A stretch of 64,000 nt of DNA. It comes from Pseudomonas frederiksbergensis (GTDB taxonomy: Bacteria > Pseudomonadota > Gammaproteobacteria > Pseudomonadales > Pseudomonadaceae). The stretch spans positions 186,001 to 250,000 of the forward strand of contig NZ_MOBR01000015.1 in the NCBI RefSeq assembly GCF_003732705.1, written 5' to 3'. Below are positions 51,635 through 61,058 of this stretch, one piece after another. Numbering within the stretch: the stretch's first letter is position 1; each line of letters begins with the position of its first letter. The position numbers and the translations under genes were made by a program. The notes under the pieces are model-generated. The model had not been told where the DNA came from and did no database searches. It worked only from the letters and a program-made list of their open reading frames with translations.

Positions 51635-54571
51635 ATGTCCCTGATAGTTCTACTGCTTCTGCCTTTTATCGGCAGCTGTGTCGCGGCTTTGCTGCCACAC
51701 AACGCGCGTAATACCGAATCGCTGTTGGCTGGCCTGGTGGCCTTGATTGGCACCATCCAGGTCGCTTTCCTGTACCCGCAAATCGCCCATGGCGGCGTAA
51801 TCCGCGAAGAGTTTTTCTGGCTGCCCAGCCTCGGTTTGAACTTCGTCCTGCGCATGGACGGGTTTGCCTGGCTGTTCTCGCTGCTGGTGCTGGGCATCGG
51901 CACGCTGGTGTCACTGTACGCCCGCTACTACATGTCACCGGACGATCCGGTGCCGCGGTTCTTCGCGTTTTTCCTGGCGTTCATGGGCGCGATGCTCGGG
52001 CTGGTAATCTCCGGCAATCTGATCCAGATCGTTTTTTTCTGGGAGCTGACCAGCCTCTTCTCATTCCTGTTGATCGGCTATTGGCACCACCGCGCCGATG
52101 CGCGACGCGGCGCCTATATGGCGCTGATGGTCACCGGTGCCGGGGGCTTGTGCCTGCTGGCGGGGGTCATGCTGCTCGGCCATGTGGTCGGCAGCTATGA
52201 CCTGGACAAGGTCCTGGCCGCCGGCGATCTGATTCGCGCACATGCCCTCTACCCTATCCTGCTGCCCCTGATCCTCATCGGCGCCTTGAGCAAAAGCGCA
52301 CAATTCCCCTTCCACTTCTGGCTGCCCCACGCGATGGCGGCGCCGACCCCGGTTTCGGCCTATCTGCACTCGGCAACCATGGTCAAGGCCGGGGTCTTCC
52401 TGCTGGCACGGTTGTGGCCGTCGCTGTCCGGCAGTGAAGAATGGTTCTACATCGTCAGTGGCGCCGGCGCCTGCACCCTGTTGCTCGGCGCGTATTGCGC
52501 AATGTTCCAGAACGACCTCAAGGGGCTGCTAGCCTATTCGACCATCAGCCACCTCGGCCTGATCACCCTGCTGCTGGGCCTGAACAGTCCGCTGGCTGCC
52601 GTGGCCGCGGTGTTCCACATTCTCAACCACGCCACCTTCAAGGCCTCACTGTTCATGGCCGCCGGGATCATCGACCACGAAAGTGGCACCCGGGACATTC
52701 GCAAGCTCAGCGGCCTGATCAAACTGATTCCATTCACCGCCACCCTGGCGATGGTCGCCAGCGCCTCGATGGCGGGCGTGCCGCTGCTTAACGGTTTCCT
52801 CTCCAAAGAGATGTTCTTCGCCGAAACCGTGTTCATCAACGCCACGGCCTGGGTCGAGATGACCCTGCCAATCGTGGCGACCATCGCCGGTACGTTCAGC
52901 GTCGCCTACTCCCTGCGCTTTACCGTCGACGTGTTCTTCGGCCCGCCCGCCACCGACCTGCCGCACACCCCGCATGAACCGCCACGCTGGATGCGCGCAC
53001 CCGTCGAGTTGCTGGTGTTCACCTGCCTGATCGTCGGGATCTTCCCGGCGCAAGTGGTCGGCCCGTTGCTCGCGGCGGCGGCCCTGCCCGTGGTCGGAGG
53101 CACGCTGCCTGAATACAGCCTCGCCATCTGGCACGGCTGGAACGCGCCGATGATCATGAGCCTGATCGCCATGTCCTGCGGCATCGTGCTTTACCTGCTG
53201 CTGCGTAATCAGCTCAAGCGCGGCCGCTTCAAGTACCCGCCGCTGATTGGCCGCTTCAACGGCAAGCGCTTGTTCGAGCGCAGCCTGGTGGTGATGATGC
53301 GCCTGGCCCGGCGTCTGGAGCGGCGGATCAGCACCAAGCGCCTGCAAACCCAATTGTTCCTGATGGTGCTCGCGGCCGTGCTGGCCGGGTTGATCCCGAT
53401 GCTCCACAGCAGCCTGAGCTGGGGCGATCGGCCAAAGATTCCGGGCTCGATTGTGTTCGTGATCCTCTGGCTGCTGGCGATTGCCTGTGCCCTTGGCGCG
53501 GCGTGGCAGGCCAAGTATCACCGTCTCGCAGCCCTGACCATGGTCAGCGTGTGCGGGTTGATGACCTGCGTGACCTTCGTCTGGTTCTCGGCGCCGGACC
53601 TGGCCCTGACCCAACTGGTGGTCGAAGTGGTGACCACCGTGCTGATCCTGCTGGGCCTGCGCTGGCTGCCTCGACGGATCGAAGAGGTATCACCGCTGCC
53701 GAGCAGCCTGCGCAAGGCGCGCATCCGCCGTATCCGTGACTTGCTGTTATCGACCGGCGTGGGCGGCGGCATGGCGTTGCTGGCCTACGCGATGCTGACC
53801 CGCCAGACGCCGAACGATATTTCCTCGTTCTACCTCAGTCGCGCGCTACCTGAAGGTGGCGGCAGCAACGTGGTCAACGTGATGCTCGTGGACTTCCGTG
53901 GCTTCGACACCCTCGGCGAAATCACCGTGCTGGTGGCCGTGGCGCTGACCGTGTTCGCCCTGCTCCGTCGCTTCCGCCCGCCGAAAGAAAGCCTGCAGTT
54001 GCCGGCCCAGCAGCGCTTGCTCGCGCCGGATGTGGTGACCGATCTGGTCAACCCGCGTCACGCCAGCGACACCGCCCTCGGTTTCATGATGGTGCCGGCG
54101 GTGCTGGTGCGCCTGCTGCTGCCTATTGCAGTGGTGGTGTCGTTCTATCTGTTCATGCGTGGTCACAACCAACCGGGCGGCGGGTTTGTTGCCGGATTGG
54201 TGATGTCGGTGGCGTTCATCCTGCAATACATGGTCGCTGGCACGCAGTGGGTCGAGGCGCAAATGAGCCTGCGGCCGCTGCGCTGGATGGGCACCGGGCT
54301 GCTGTTCGCCACGGTCACCGGGCTGGGGGCGATGGCTGCTGGCTATCCGTTCCTGACCACCCACACCTGGCATTTCTCATTGCCGGTGCTCGGCGACATT
54401 CATATCGCCAGTGCGCTGTTCTTCGACATCGGCGTCTACGCCGTGGTGGTCGGTTCGACCCTGTTGATGCTCACCGCCATCGCCCACCAATCGGTCCGGG
54501 GTCACAAGACCGCAGCGCAGCCCAAATCCGCCGGCCTGCCCCGATCCGTTGCCGCCAAAGGAGCCGTCTGA
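51635..54571 (+). CDS. Mrp/Pha cation/proton antiporter subunit A (A-B fusion)
   Basis: 978 residues, about 20 membrane helices. The N-terminal 500 residues are a NuoL/ND5-like proton-channel domain (for example FFWELTSLFSFLLIGYWHH, KSAQFPFHFWLPHAMAAPTP). The C-terminal part is MrpB-like (GHNQPGGGFVAGLVMSVAF). This fusion is characteristic of six-gene group 2 Mrp systems, which exchange Na+ or K+ for protons in pH and salt adaptation. The stop overlaps the next ATG by one base. First gene of a six-gene operon. Confidence 0.92.
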   Translation: MSLIVLLLLPFIGSCVAALLPHNARNTESLLAGLVALIGTIQVAFLYPQIAHGGVIREEFFWLPSLGLNFVLRMDGFAWLFSLLVLGIGTLVSLYARYYMSPDDPVPRFFAFFLAFMGAMLGLVISGNLIQIVFFWELTSLFSFLLIGYWHHRADARRGAYMALMVTGAGGLCLLAGVMLLGHVVGSYDLDKVLAAGDLIRAHALYPILLPLILIGALSKSAQFPFHFWLPHAMAAPTPVSAYLHSATMVKAGVFLLARLWPSLSGSEEWFYIVSGAGACTLLLGAYCAMFQNDLKGLLAYSTISHLGLITLLLGLNSPLAAVAAVFHILNHATFKASLFMAAGIIDHESGTRDIRKLSGLIKLIPFTATLAMVASASMAGVPLLNGFLSKEMFFAETVFINATAWVEMTLPIVATIAGTFSVAYSLRFTVDVFFGPPATDLPHTPHEPPRWMRAPVELLVFTCLIVGIFPAQVVGPLLAAAALPVVGGTLPEYSLAIWHGWNAPMIMSLIAMSCGIVLYLLLRNQLKRGRFKYPPLIGRFNGKRLFERSLVVMMRLARRLERRISTKRLQTQLFLMVLAAVLAGLIPMLHSSLSWGDRPKIPGSIVFVILWLLAIACALGAAWQAKYHRLAALTMVSVCGLMTCVTFVWFSAPDLALTQLVVEVVTTVLILLGLRWLPRRIEEVSPLPSSLRKARIRRIRDLLLSTGVGGGMALLAYAMLTRQTPNDISSFYLSRALPEGGGSNVVNVMLVDFRGFDTLGEITVLVAVALTVFALLRRFRPPKESLQLPAQQRLLAPDVVTDLVNPRHASDTALGFMMVPAVLVRLLLPIAVVVSFYLFMRGHNQPGGGFVAGLVMSVAFILQYMVAGTQWVEAQMSLRPLRWMGTGLLFATVTGLGAMAAGYPFLTTHTWHFSLPVLGDIHIASALFFDIGVYAVVVGSTLLMLTAIAHQSVRGHKTAAQPKSAGLPRSVAAKGAV

Positions 54572-54915
54572 TGGAAGAAGTCATCGCAATCGCCATCGGC
54601 GTCCTGGCCGCGTCCGGGGTCTGGCTGATCCTGCGGCCACGGACGTTCCAGGTGGTCATGGGCCTGTGCCTGCTGTCCTACGGCGTCAACCTGTTCATCT
54701 TCAGCATGGGCAGCCTGTTTATCGGCAAGGAGCCGATCATCAAGGACGGCGTGCCCCAGGATTTGCTGCATTACACCGACCCGCTGCCGCAAGCATTGGT
54801 GCTGACCGCCATCGTCATCAGCTTCGCCATGACCGCGCTGTTCCTGGTGGTGTTGCTGGCCTCCCGGGGCCTGACCGGCACCGACCATGTGGATGGCCGG
54901 GAGCCTAAAGAATGA
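54571..54915 (+). CDS. Mrp/Pha antiporter subunit C
   Basis: 114 residues, three membrane helices, NuoK-like: VIAIAIGVLAASGVWLILRP, the MGLCLLSYGVNLFIF segment and the C-terminal LTAIVISFAMTALFLVVL. An AAAGGAG ribosome site lies inside the end of the upstream gene. Overlaps both neighbours by one to four bases. Confidence 0.92.
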   Translation: MEEVIAIAIGVLAASGVWLILRPRTFQVVMGLCLLSYGVNLFIFSMGSLFIGKEPIIKDGVPQDLLHYTDPLPQALVLTAIVISFAMTALFLVVLLASRGLTGTDHVDGREPKE

Positions 54916-56597
54916 ATGCGATGACGCACCTGATCGCCGCACCGATTCTGCTGCCGCTGCTGACCGCCGCGATCATGCTGTTGCTTGGCGAAAAACATCG
55001 CCCGCTGAAAGCCAAGATCAACCTGTTCTCCAGCCTGTTGGGCCTGGGGATTTCCGTGTTGTTGCTGCAATGGACGCAAACCACCGGCGTGCCCGGCTCC
55101 ATCGGCGTGTACCTGCCCGGCAACTGGCAAGTGCCGTTTGGCCTGGTACTGGTGGTGGATCGCCTCTCGGCGTTGATGCTGGTGCTGACCGGGATTATCG
55201 GTGTCAGCGCCCTGCTGTTTGCCATGGCCCGCTGGGACGGCGCCGGTTCAAGCTTCCACGCGCTGTTCCAGATTCAGATGATGGGCCTGTACGGCGCGTT
55301 CCTGACCGCGGACCTGTTCAACCTGTTCGTGTTCTTCGAGGTGCTGCTGGCCGCGTCCTACGGTTTGATGCTGCATGGCTCGGGCCGGGCGCGGGTTTCA
55401 TCGGGATTGCATTACATCTCGATCAACCTGCTGGCCTCATCGCTGTTCCTGATTGGCGCGGCGCTGATTTATGGCGTCACCGGCACCCTGAACATGGCCG
55501 ATCTGGCGCTGAAAATCCCGCTGGTGCCGGAAGCTGATCGCGGCCTGCTGCATGCCGGCGCGGCGATTCTGGCGGTGGCGTTCCTGGCGAAAGCCGGGAT
55601 GTGGCCGCTGAACTTCTGGCTGGTCCCGGCCTATTCCGCTGCCAGTGCGCCGGTGGCGGCGATGTTCGCGATCATGACCAAGGTCGGCGTCTACACGTTG
55701 CTGCGGCTGTGGACGCTGCTGTTCTCCGGCCAGGCCGGGGCGTCCGCCTACTTTGGTGGCGACTGGCTGATCTATGGCGGCATGGCGACCATCGTTTGCG
55801 CGGGCGTGGCGATTCTGGCCGCGCAACGGCTGGAACGCCTCGCCAGCCTGAGCATTCTGGTGTCGGCGGGGATTCTGCTGTCGGCCATCGGTTTCGCCCA
55901 ACCGAACCTGATTGGCGCGGCGCTGTTCTATCTGGTCAGCTCGACGTTGGCATTGAGTGCGCTGTTCCTGCTGGCCGAGTTGATCGAGCGCTCCCGTTCG
56001 GTCAACGAAATGCCGCTGTACGATGACGGCGACTTGCTGCCACGGCCGATGGAATCCCTGCAACCGCCCAAAGGCATCAACCTCGATGATGAACAGAAAG
56101 CCGTGGTCGGCCAGGTGATCCCCTGGACCATGGCGTTCCTCGGTTTAAGTTTCATTGCCTGCTCGCTGCTGATCATCGGCATGCCGCCGCTCTCCGGGTT
56201 CATCGGCAAGCTCGGCCTGCTCAGCGCCCTCCTCAATCCGTTGGGCATCGGCAACAGCGGTGATGTACCGGTTTCGAACGCGGCGTGGGGTTTGCTGGCA
56301 TTGCTGGTCCTGTCCGGCCTGGCCTCGCTGATTGCCTTCTCGCGCCTGGGCATCCAGCGTTTCTGGACGCCTGAGGAGCGGCCCTCGCCACTGTTGCGAC
56401 GCTTCGAGTGCGTGCCGATCATCGCGCTGTTGGGGCTGAGCATTGTGCTGACCTTCAAGGCTGAACCGCTGCTGCGCTACACCCAGGCTGCCGCGGATGC
56501 CTTGAACAACCCGCAGCAATACGTGATGGCGGTGCTCGGCACCCGCGCGGTTCCGAGCCCCGAAGCCAAGGCTGCGATGGCGGAGGTGCAACCATGA
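54912..56597 (+). CDS. Mrp/Pha antiporter subunit D
   Basis: 561 residues, about 14 helices, NuoN/NuoM-like. The proton-channel helices include FLAKAGMWPLNFWLVPAYSA near residue 235 with the conserved lysine, and FNLFVFFEVLLAASYGLMLH near 140 with the conserved glutamate. Forms the second proton path of the complex together with subunit A. Four-base overlap with subunit C. Confidence 0.92.
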   Translation: MNAMTHLIAAPILLPLLTAAIMLLLGEKHRPLKAKINLFSSLLGLGISVLLLQWTQTTGVPGSIGVYLPGNWQVPFGLVLVVDRLSALMLVLTGIIGVSALLFAMARWDGAGSSFHALFQIQMMGLYGAFLTADLFNLFVFFEVLLAASYGLMLHGSGRARVSSGLHYISINLLASSLFLIGAALIYGVTGTLNMADLALKIPLVPEADRGLLHAGAAILAVAFLAKAGMWPLNFWLVPAYSAASAPVAAMFAIMTKVGVYTLLRLWTLLFSGQAGASAYFGGDWLIYGGMATIVCAGVAILAAQRLERLASLSILVSAGILLSAIGFAQPNLIGAALFYLVSSTLALSALFLLAELIERSRSVNEMPLYDDGDLLPRPMESLQPPKGINLDDEQKAVVGQVIPWTMAFLGLSFIACSLLIIGMPPLSGFIGKLGLLSALLNPLGIGNSGDVPVSNAAWGLLALLVLSGLASLIAFSRLGIQRFWTPEERPSPLLRRFECVPIIALLGLSIVLTFKAEPLLRYTQAAADALNNPQQYVMAVLGTRAVPSPEAKAAMAEVQP

Positions 56598-57082
56598 ACC
56601 GTGTGTTTCCTGCACCCTGGTTGTCCCTGGCGCTGTGGCTGTTGTGGCTGGTGCTGAACCTGTCGATGAGCCCCGGTAATCTGCTGCTGGGCGCGGCACT
56701 GGGGTTCTGTGCGCCGTTGATGATGCGCAAGCTGCGACCATTGCCGATTCGTATTCGGCGGCCGGGGGTGATTGTGCGGTTGTTCTTCCTGGTCGGTCGC
56801 GACGTCGTGGTGTCCAACCTCACGGTGGCCTGGGGCGTGCTCAATGCCGGTCGGCGCCCACCGCGCTCGGCATTTGTCAAAGTGCCGCTGGACTTGCGCG
56901 ATGCCAACGGCCTGGCGGCGTTGTCGATGATCTGCACGGTGGTGCCCGGCACGGTGTGGTCGGAACTGGCGCTGGACCGCAGCATTCTGTTGTTGCACGT
57001 ATTCGACCTGGATGATGAAGCGTCGTTTATCGAGCACTTCAAGACAACCTACGAGCACCCCTTGATGGAGATCTTCGAATGA
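56594..57082 (+). CDS. Mrp/Pha antiporter subunit E
   Basis: 162 residues: two to three N-terminal helices (WLSLALWLLWLVLNLSMSPG, LLGAALGFCAPLMM) and a cytosolic C-terminal domain with the family motif PGTVWSELALDRSILLLHVFDL (cited as PGTVWSEL...LHVFDL). Needed for antiporter assembly in other Mrp systems. Four-base overlaps with D and F. Confidence 0.9.
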   Translation: MNRVFPAPWLSLALWLLWLVLNLSMSPGNLLLGAALGFCAPLMMRKLRPLPIRIRRPGVIVRLFFLVGRDVVVSNLTVAWGVLNAGRRPPRSAFVKVPLDLRDANGLAALSMICTVVPGTVWSELALDRSILLLHVFDLDDEASFIEHFKTTYEHPLMEIFE

Positions 57083-57357
57083 GCGAATTGCTGTCGAACG
57101 CGATTCTGCTGAGCCTGTTCATCTTTTCGGTGGCGATGATCCTGACCCTGATCCGGCTGTTCAAGGGCCCATCGGCCCAGGACCGGGTTCTGGCGCTGGA
57201 TTACCTGTACATCATCGCCATGCTGATGATGCTGACCCTGGGCATTCGTTATGCCAGTGACACCTACTTTGAGGCGGCGCTGCTGATCGCCCTGTTCGGC
57301 TTCGTCGGCTCGTTTGCCCTGGCCAAATTCCTGCTGCGTGGCGAGGTGATCGAATGA
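57079..57357 (+). CDS. Mrp/Pha antiporter subunit F
   Basis: 92 residues with three helices; KGPSAQDRVLALDYLY near residue 30 contains the Asp-Arg and Asp positions conserved in MrpF. Overlaps E and G by four bases. Confidence 0.9.
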   Translation: MSELLSNAILLSLFIFSVAMILTLIRLFKGPSAQDRVLALDYLYIIAMLMMLTLGIRYASDTYFEAALLIALFGFVGSFALAKFLLRGEVIE

Positions 57358-57716
57358 ATGGCGAATTGTCGTTGTGGGTCGAGATCCCGGTGGCGATCCT
57401 GTTGGTGCTCAGCAGTCTGTTTGCGCTGATTGGCGCGGCCGGGTTGCTGCGGATGAAGGATTACTTCCAGCGCATGCACCCGCCCGCCCTGGCTTCGACC
57501 TTGGGCGCGTGGTGCGTGGCGTTGGCGTCGATCATTTACTTTTCGGCCCTCAAGTCCGCGCCGGTGCTGCATGCGTGGTTGATCCCGATTTTGCTTGCGA
57601 TTACGGTGCCGGTGACCACGTTGCTGCTGGCGCGGGCGGCGTTGTTCCGCAAGCGCATGGCCGGGGATGATGTGCCGGCTGAGGTGAGTAGTCGGCGGAC
57701 TGACAGTCAGGGTTAG
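57354..57716 (+). CDS. Mrp/Pha antiporter subunit G
   Basis: 120 residues, three helices, with the MrpG region GAAGLLRMKDYFQRMHPPAL near residue 22 and a polar C-terminal tail. Last gene of the operon, completing the A(B)CDEFG set. A REPIN follows 29 bases after its stop. Confidence 0.9.
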   Translation: MNGELSLWVEIPVAILLVLSSLFALIGAAGLLRMKDYFQRMHPPALASTLGAWCVALASIIYFSALKSAPVLHAWLIPILLAITVPVTTLLLARAALFRKRMAGDDVPAEVSSRRTDSQG

Positions 57717-57744
57717 GTTCAGGATTTTTGGTGTTTGGGCGGGC

Positions 57745-57828
57745 CTCTTCGCGGGCAAGCCTCGCTCCTACAGGTTGGGGTTGATGATTCAACACATGAC
57801 CCGTAGGAGCGAGGCTTGCCCGCGAAGC
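57745..57828. repeat. REPIN in opposite arm order
   Basis: CTTCGCGGGCAAGCCTCGCT and complement; the arms face inward-to-outward relative to most other copies. It separates the convergent mrpG-like and DUF3995 genes. Confidence 0.85.
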
Positions 57829-57830
57829 TT

Positions 57831-58268
57831 TTAAATCCAGGCCACTGCGAGCAACCCCGCCCCCAACACCACACACAACGGCGAATAGGCCCAGGTGTCA
57901 AGCCGGGCAAACTTCGAGCCCTTGACCTGCTTGAAGAACCCCATCAGGTTCGAATCCCCGATCGCCCGAGCAAACATCAGCATTGCAATCGCGCTGATCA
58001 CCCATTGCAGCGACCAATGCTGCACCGTCGGCAAATACAGACCGACCCGCAAACACACCAGCATCGCAATCAGCAGCAAACCCACCGCCACCAGCAACGT
58101 GGCAAAGCCCGAGGGCTTGAACGCTTGCCTTGACTCCCCACCGCCCTCCCCGGGCACTCGCGGCACCGCCGCCTCGCTTCCAAGCTTGCCACCTGCCGCC
58201 CAATACAAGTGAATCAGGCTGATCAACAGGAAGATTGCAGCAATCCATTGCGCGACCATTAGGCTCAT
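57831..58268 (-). CDS. DUF3995 membrane protein
   Basis: 145 residues, four membrane helices (VAQWIAAIFLLISLIHLYWA; FATLLVAVGLLLIAMLVCL; LQWVISAIAMLMFARAIGD; CVVLGAGLLAVAWI). The first helix with LIHLYWAAGG and RAIGDSNLMGFFK are typical of DUF3995. Function unknown. ATG at 58268 is chosen since GGAAG precedes it and the membrane segment begins there. Confidence 0.75.
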   Translation of the reverse strand: MSLMVAQWIAAIFLLISLIHLYWAAGGKLGSEAAVPRVPGEGGGESRQAFKPSGFATLLVAVGLLLIAMLVCLRVGLYLPTVQHWSLQWVISAIAMLMFARAIGDSNLMGFFKQVKGSKFARLDTWAYSPLCVVLGAGLLAVAWI

Positions 58269-58363
58269 ATTCAGACTTCCAGCGTGAAATGTCGCAGCAG
58301 GATGAACTTCATCGAGCATTTTTGTAAGGGTAAATGTCATCGGCGGTGGTAAAGTGCCGCCCC

Positions 58364-58750
58364 ATGAAACTCGCCCGAACTGATCGCACATTGATGGCCT
58401 GGATGCTTTATTGCTGCGTCCTGTTCAACGTGTTCGCCTGCAGTATCGGTCACGGGCAAATGGTCGGGATGCAGCTCAACGGCCTCGGCGGCCAGTTCTG
58501 CAGCGTCGACCCGGCGACCCAGGCGCCGGCCGCCTCGAACACCTCCGATGAGAAGCTGCCGACCCTGTCCAAGGCGTTTGGCTGCCCGCTGTGCTCTACC
58601 GGCGGCATGGGTCCGGCGCTCAATTCCAGCCTGACCCTGGCGATTCTCCCGCAACAGCACAGCCCACCGCTGGCCGTCGCTGCCGATATAGACCTCCCTG
58701 CCCGCTACACCTGGCCTTCAGCCAACCCCCGCGCCCCGCCTTACGCCTGA
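58364..58750 (+). CDS. DUF2946 protein
   Basis: 128 residues. One N-terminal membrane helix or signal anchor (LMAWMLYCCVLFNVFACSIGHGQMV in two parts: LMAWMLYCCVLF and CSIGHGQMV), and a CPLCSTGGM motif near residue 82 with His/Cys/Met residues suited to metal binding. DUF2946 genes often sit next to TonB receptors for copper, as here next to 58838. A metal role is likely but unproven. Confidence 0.75.
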   Translation: MKLARTDRTLMAWMLYCCVLFNVFACSIGHGQMVGMQLNGLGGQFCSVDPATQAPAASNTSDEKLPTLSKAFGCPLCSTGGMGPALNSSLTLAILPQQHSPPLAVAADIDLPARYTWPSANPRAPPYA

Positions 58751-58837
58751 TTTTTTTGCCTTTCCGATCAGCTCACTACGCCTACGCGTGGCGTTCGCCT
58801 GTGTGCTGTTTCCTAGCCAAGAATTCAGGATTCATCG

Positions 58838-60970
58838 ATGAAACACATCCCTTTACTGGCGAGCCTGTTTGGCTGCCTGTCCGTTAATGTCTGGGCGCAA
58901 TCCACCGTCGATCTGGCGCCGATCACCATTGATGGCGAAGCTAATACCGAACCGGGCCTGAGCCTTGATCAATCCAGCGGCATGGCCTCGCGACTGGGCC
59001 TGAGCGTACGGGACACCCCGGCCTCGGTGGCCATCGCCAACCGCAACGACATCGAGCGCCATGGCGCGCAGAACTTCCAGGACGCCGCCAACACCTTGCC
59101 CGGCGTCAATGCCAGTGCACCGCCGGGTTTCGGCGGATTTGTCTCTTACCGTGGATTCACCAGCAGCCAGATCACCCAGATGTTCAATGGCATCAACGTC
59201 TCCGGCGGTCTGGCGCGCCCCGTGGATGCGTGGATTTATGATCGGGTGGAGCTGGTGGGCGGCCCCTCGTCGCTGATCAATGGCGCCGGTTCCGTGGGCG
59301 GTTCGCTGAACTACGTGACCAAACTGGCGACCCGCGAAGAGCAAGCCGCCGAAGGTCGGGTCAGCTATGGCAGCTACGACACCACCGAGACCGCATTTGG
59401 CCTCAACCACGCCCTCAGTGAGGCCGGGGCGGACGTTCAGCACTACGAGCGACTCGACGTCAGCCACAACGCCAGCAACGGTTACATCGACCGTCAGGAG
59501 CGCGATGCCTGGAGCGTGGCGTTCTCGCTGCTCAGCGACCTGACGCCGAACCTGTCCCACACCCTGGCCCTGGAATATCAGGACGAACACGAAGACAGTC
59601 CGTACTGGGGCACGCCCGTGCTCAATCCCAAGGCTGGCGAGTTGAAGATCGACAAACACAACCGCTTCAATAACTACAACGTCGAGGATGGTCGCTACGA
59701 GCAGCGCACGATCTGGGTGCGCTCGATCATCGACTACCGGATCAACGACAGCACCAGCCTGCGCAACACCCTGTATCACCTCGACAGTCAGCGCGACTAC
59801 CGCAACCTGGAAACCTACCAGTACAACGCCGACAACAGCGCGGTGAACCGCTCCACGGCGTATCAGGTGCGGCATCAGGGTGAGCAGAATGGCAACCAGT
59901 TCGAGCTGCGCCACGACAACACCCTGTTCGGTCTGGACACCACCTGGTCCGGCGGTTTCGAGTACAAGGTCAACCAGACCACCAACTCGCCGCTGAACGT
60001 CAAAGGCGCCAGCACCGTTGACCCGAACAATTTCCAGCCGGGGCACTTCTATGACATCCCTGGCACCAATCCCAAACTGATCAGCGACAAGACCAACGAG
60101 GTCACCACCAAAGCGCTGTTCGTCGAGAACCGGCTGGCATTGACTGACAAACTCGCACTACTGACCGGGCTGCGTTACGACGACATCGACCTGGACGTGA
60201 CCAATCACCGCGAGGTAACCGCCAGTAATCCCCGGCACCTCAAGCAAAGGTGGGAGCCGGTGACCGGGCGGGTCGGCCTGACCTACCAGTTCATCCCCAC
60301 GGCCAACGTCTACGTGCAATACAGCACCGCCGCCGAACAGCCCAACGGCACGCAGAACTTTGATGTGTCCACCGGCAAACAGTGGGAAGTCGGCAGCAAG
60401 TTCGATTATCTGGGCGGTCGCGGATCGGCGACGGTGGCGGCGTACACCATCGAGCGTAAAGACTTCGCGGTGACCGATCCGCTGGACCCGACCCTAAGCA
60501 TTCCGGTGGGTCAGCAGACGTCGAAAGGCATCGAACTGGCCTCGTCCTTCAAGATCACCGACAGGCTGTTGGCCGAAGGCAACTTCGCCTGGGTCGATGC
60601 GCAATACGACGAGTTCACCGAGAAGAACGCGGCAGGCGTAGTGGTTTCACGTAAAGGCAACACGCCGACCAACGTGCCGGATCGGGTCGGTAACCTGTGG
60701 CTGACCTATGACTTCGCGCCGCAATGGCAGGGCGGTGTCGATGCGCGGTACGTGGCTTCGGTGTTTGCCGACAGCGCCAATACCATGACTGTGCCGTCGT
60801 ACACGCTGTTCGGGAGTTTCCTGAGCTACAAGGTCGACCAGCACACCACCGTGACCGGCCGGGTGCGTAACCTGACCAACGAGGTGTATGCCGAGTTTGC
60901 GCATGTTTCGCCGGCGTATTACCTGGGGACGCCACGGACATTCGAGTTGGCTGTACAGACGCGGTTCTAA
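58838..60970 (+). CDS. TonB-dependent siderophore-type receptor
   Basis: 710 residues. Signal peptide MKHIPLLASLFGCLSVNVWA, then a TonB-box-like LAPITIDG, plug domain (TPASVAIANRNDIERHGAQN; SYRGFTSSQITQMFNGINVS; DRVELVGGPSSLINGAGSVG) and a barrel with the siderophore-receptor features QWEVGSKFDYLGGRG and VRNLTNEVY, ending FELAVQTRF. It should import a ferric siderophore or another metal chelate. No siderophore genes or Fur/sigma regulator lie nearby; the partner is a DUF2946 gene 87 bases upstream. Confidence 0.88.
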   Translation: MKHIPLLASLFGCLSVNVWAQSTVDLAPITIDGEANTEPGLSLDQSSGMASRLGLSVRDTPASVAIANRNDIERHGAQNFQDAANTLPGVNASAPPGFGGFVSYRGFTSSQITQMFNGINVSGGLARPVDAWIYDRVELVGGPSSLINGAGSVGGSLNYVTKLATREEQAAEGRVSYGSYDTTETAFGLNHALSEAGADVQHYERLDVSHNASNGYIDRQERDAWSVAFSLLSDLTPNLSHTLALEYQDEHEDSPYWGTPVLNPKAGELKIDKHNRFNNYNVEDGRYEQRTIWVRSIIDYRINDSTSLRNTLYHLDSQRDYRNLETYQYNADNSAVNRSTAYQVRHQGEQNGNQFELRHDNTLFGLDTTWSGGFEYKVNQTTNSPLNVKGASTVDPNNFQPGHFYDIPGTNPKLISDKTNEVTTKALFVENRLALTDKLALLTGLRYDDIDLDVTNHREVTASNPRHLKQRWEPVTGRVGLTYQFIPTANVYVQYSTAAEQPNGTQNFDVSTGKQWEVGSKFDYLGGRGSATVAAYTIERKDFAVTDPLDPTLSIPVGQQTSKGIELASSFKITDRLLAEGNFAWVDAQYDEFTEKNAAGVVVSRKGNTPTNVPDRVGNLWLTYDFAPQWQGGVDARYVASVFADSANTMTVPSYTLFGSFLSYKVDQHTTVTGRVRNLTNEVYAEFAHVSPAYYLGTPRTFELAVQTRF

Positions 60971-60976
60971 GTACAC

Positions 60977-61051
60977 CTCCTGTAGGAGCAAGGCTTGCCC
61001 GCGATGACATCCATGAGATCGCCATCGCGGGCAAGCCTTGCTCCTACAGGG
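60977..61051. repeat. REPIN (short)
   Basis: CCTGTAGGAGCAAGGCTTGC and complement with only about 20 bases between arms. It lies between convergent genes and ends eight bases from the stop of the betaine-type binding protein. Confidence 0.88.
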
Positions 61052-61058
61052 TATGCGC

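Noticed and set aside
58853..60046. 397-codon minus-strand open frame inside the TonB receptor
   Set aside because: Val/Gly/Asp-rich antisense translation without signal or motif; the receptor frame is intact.
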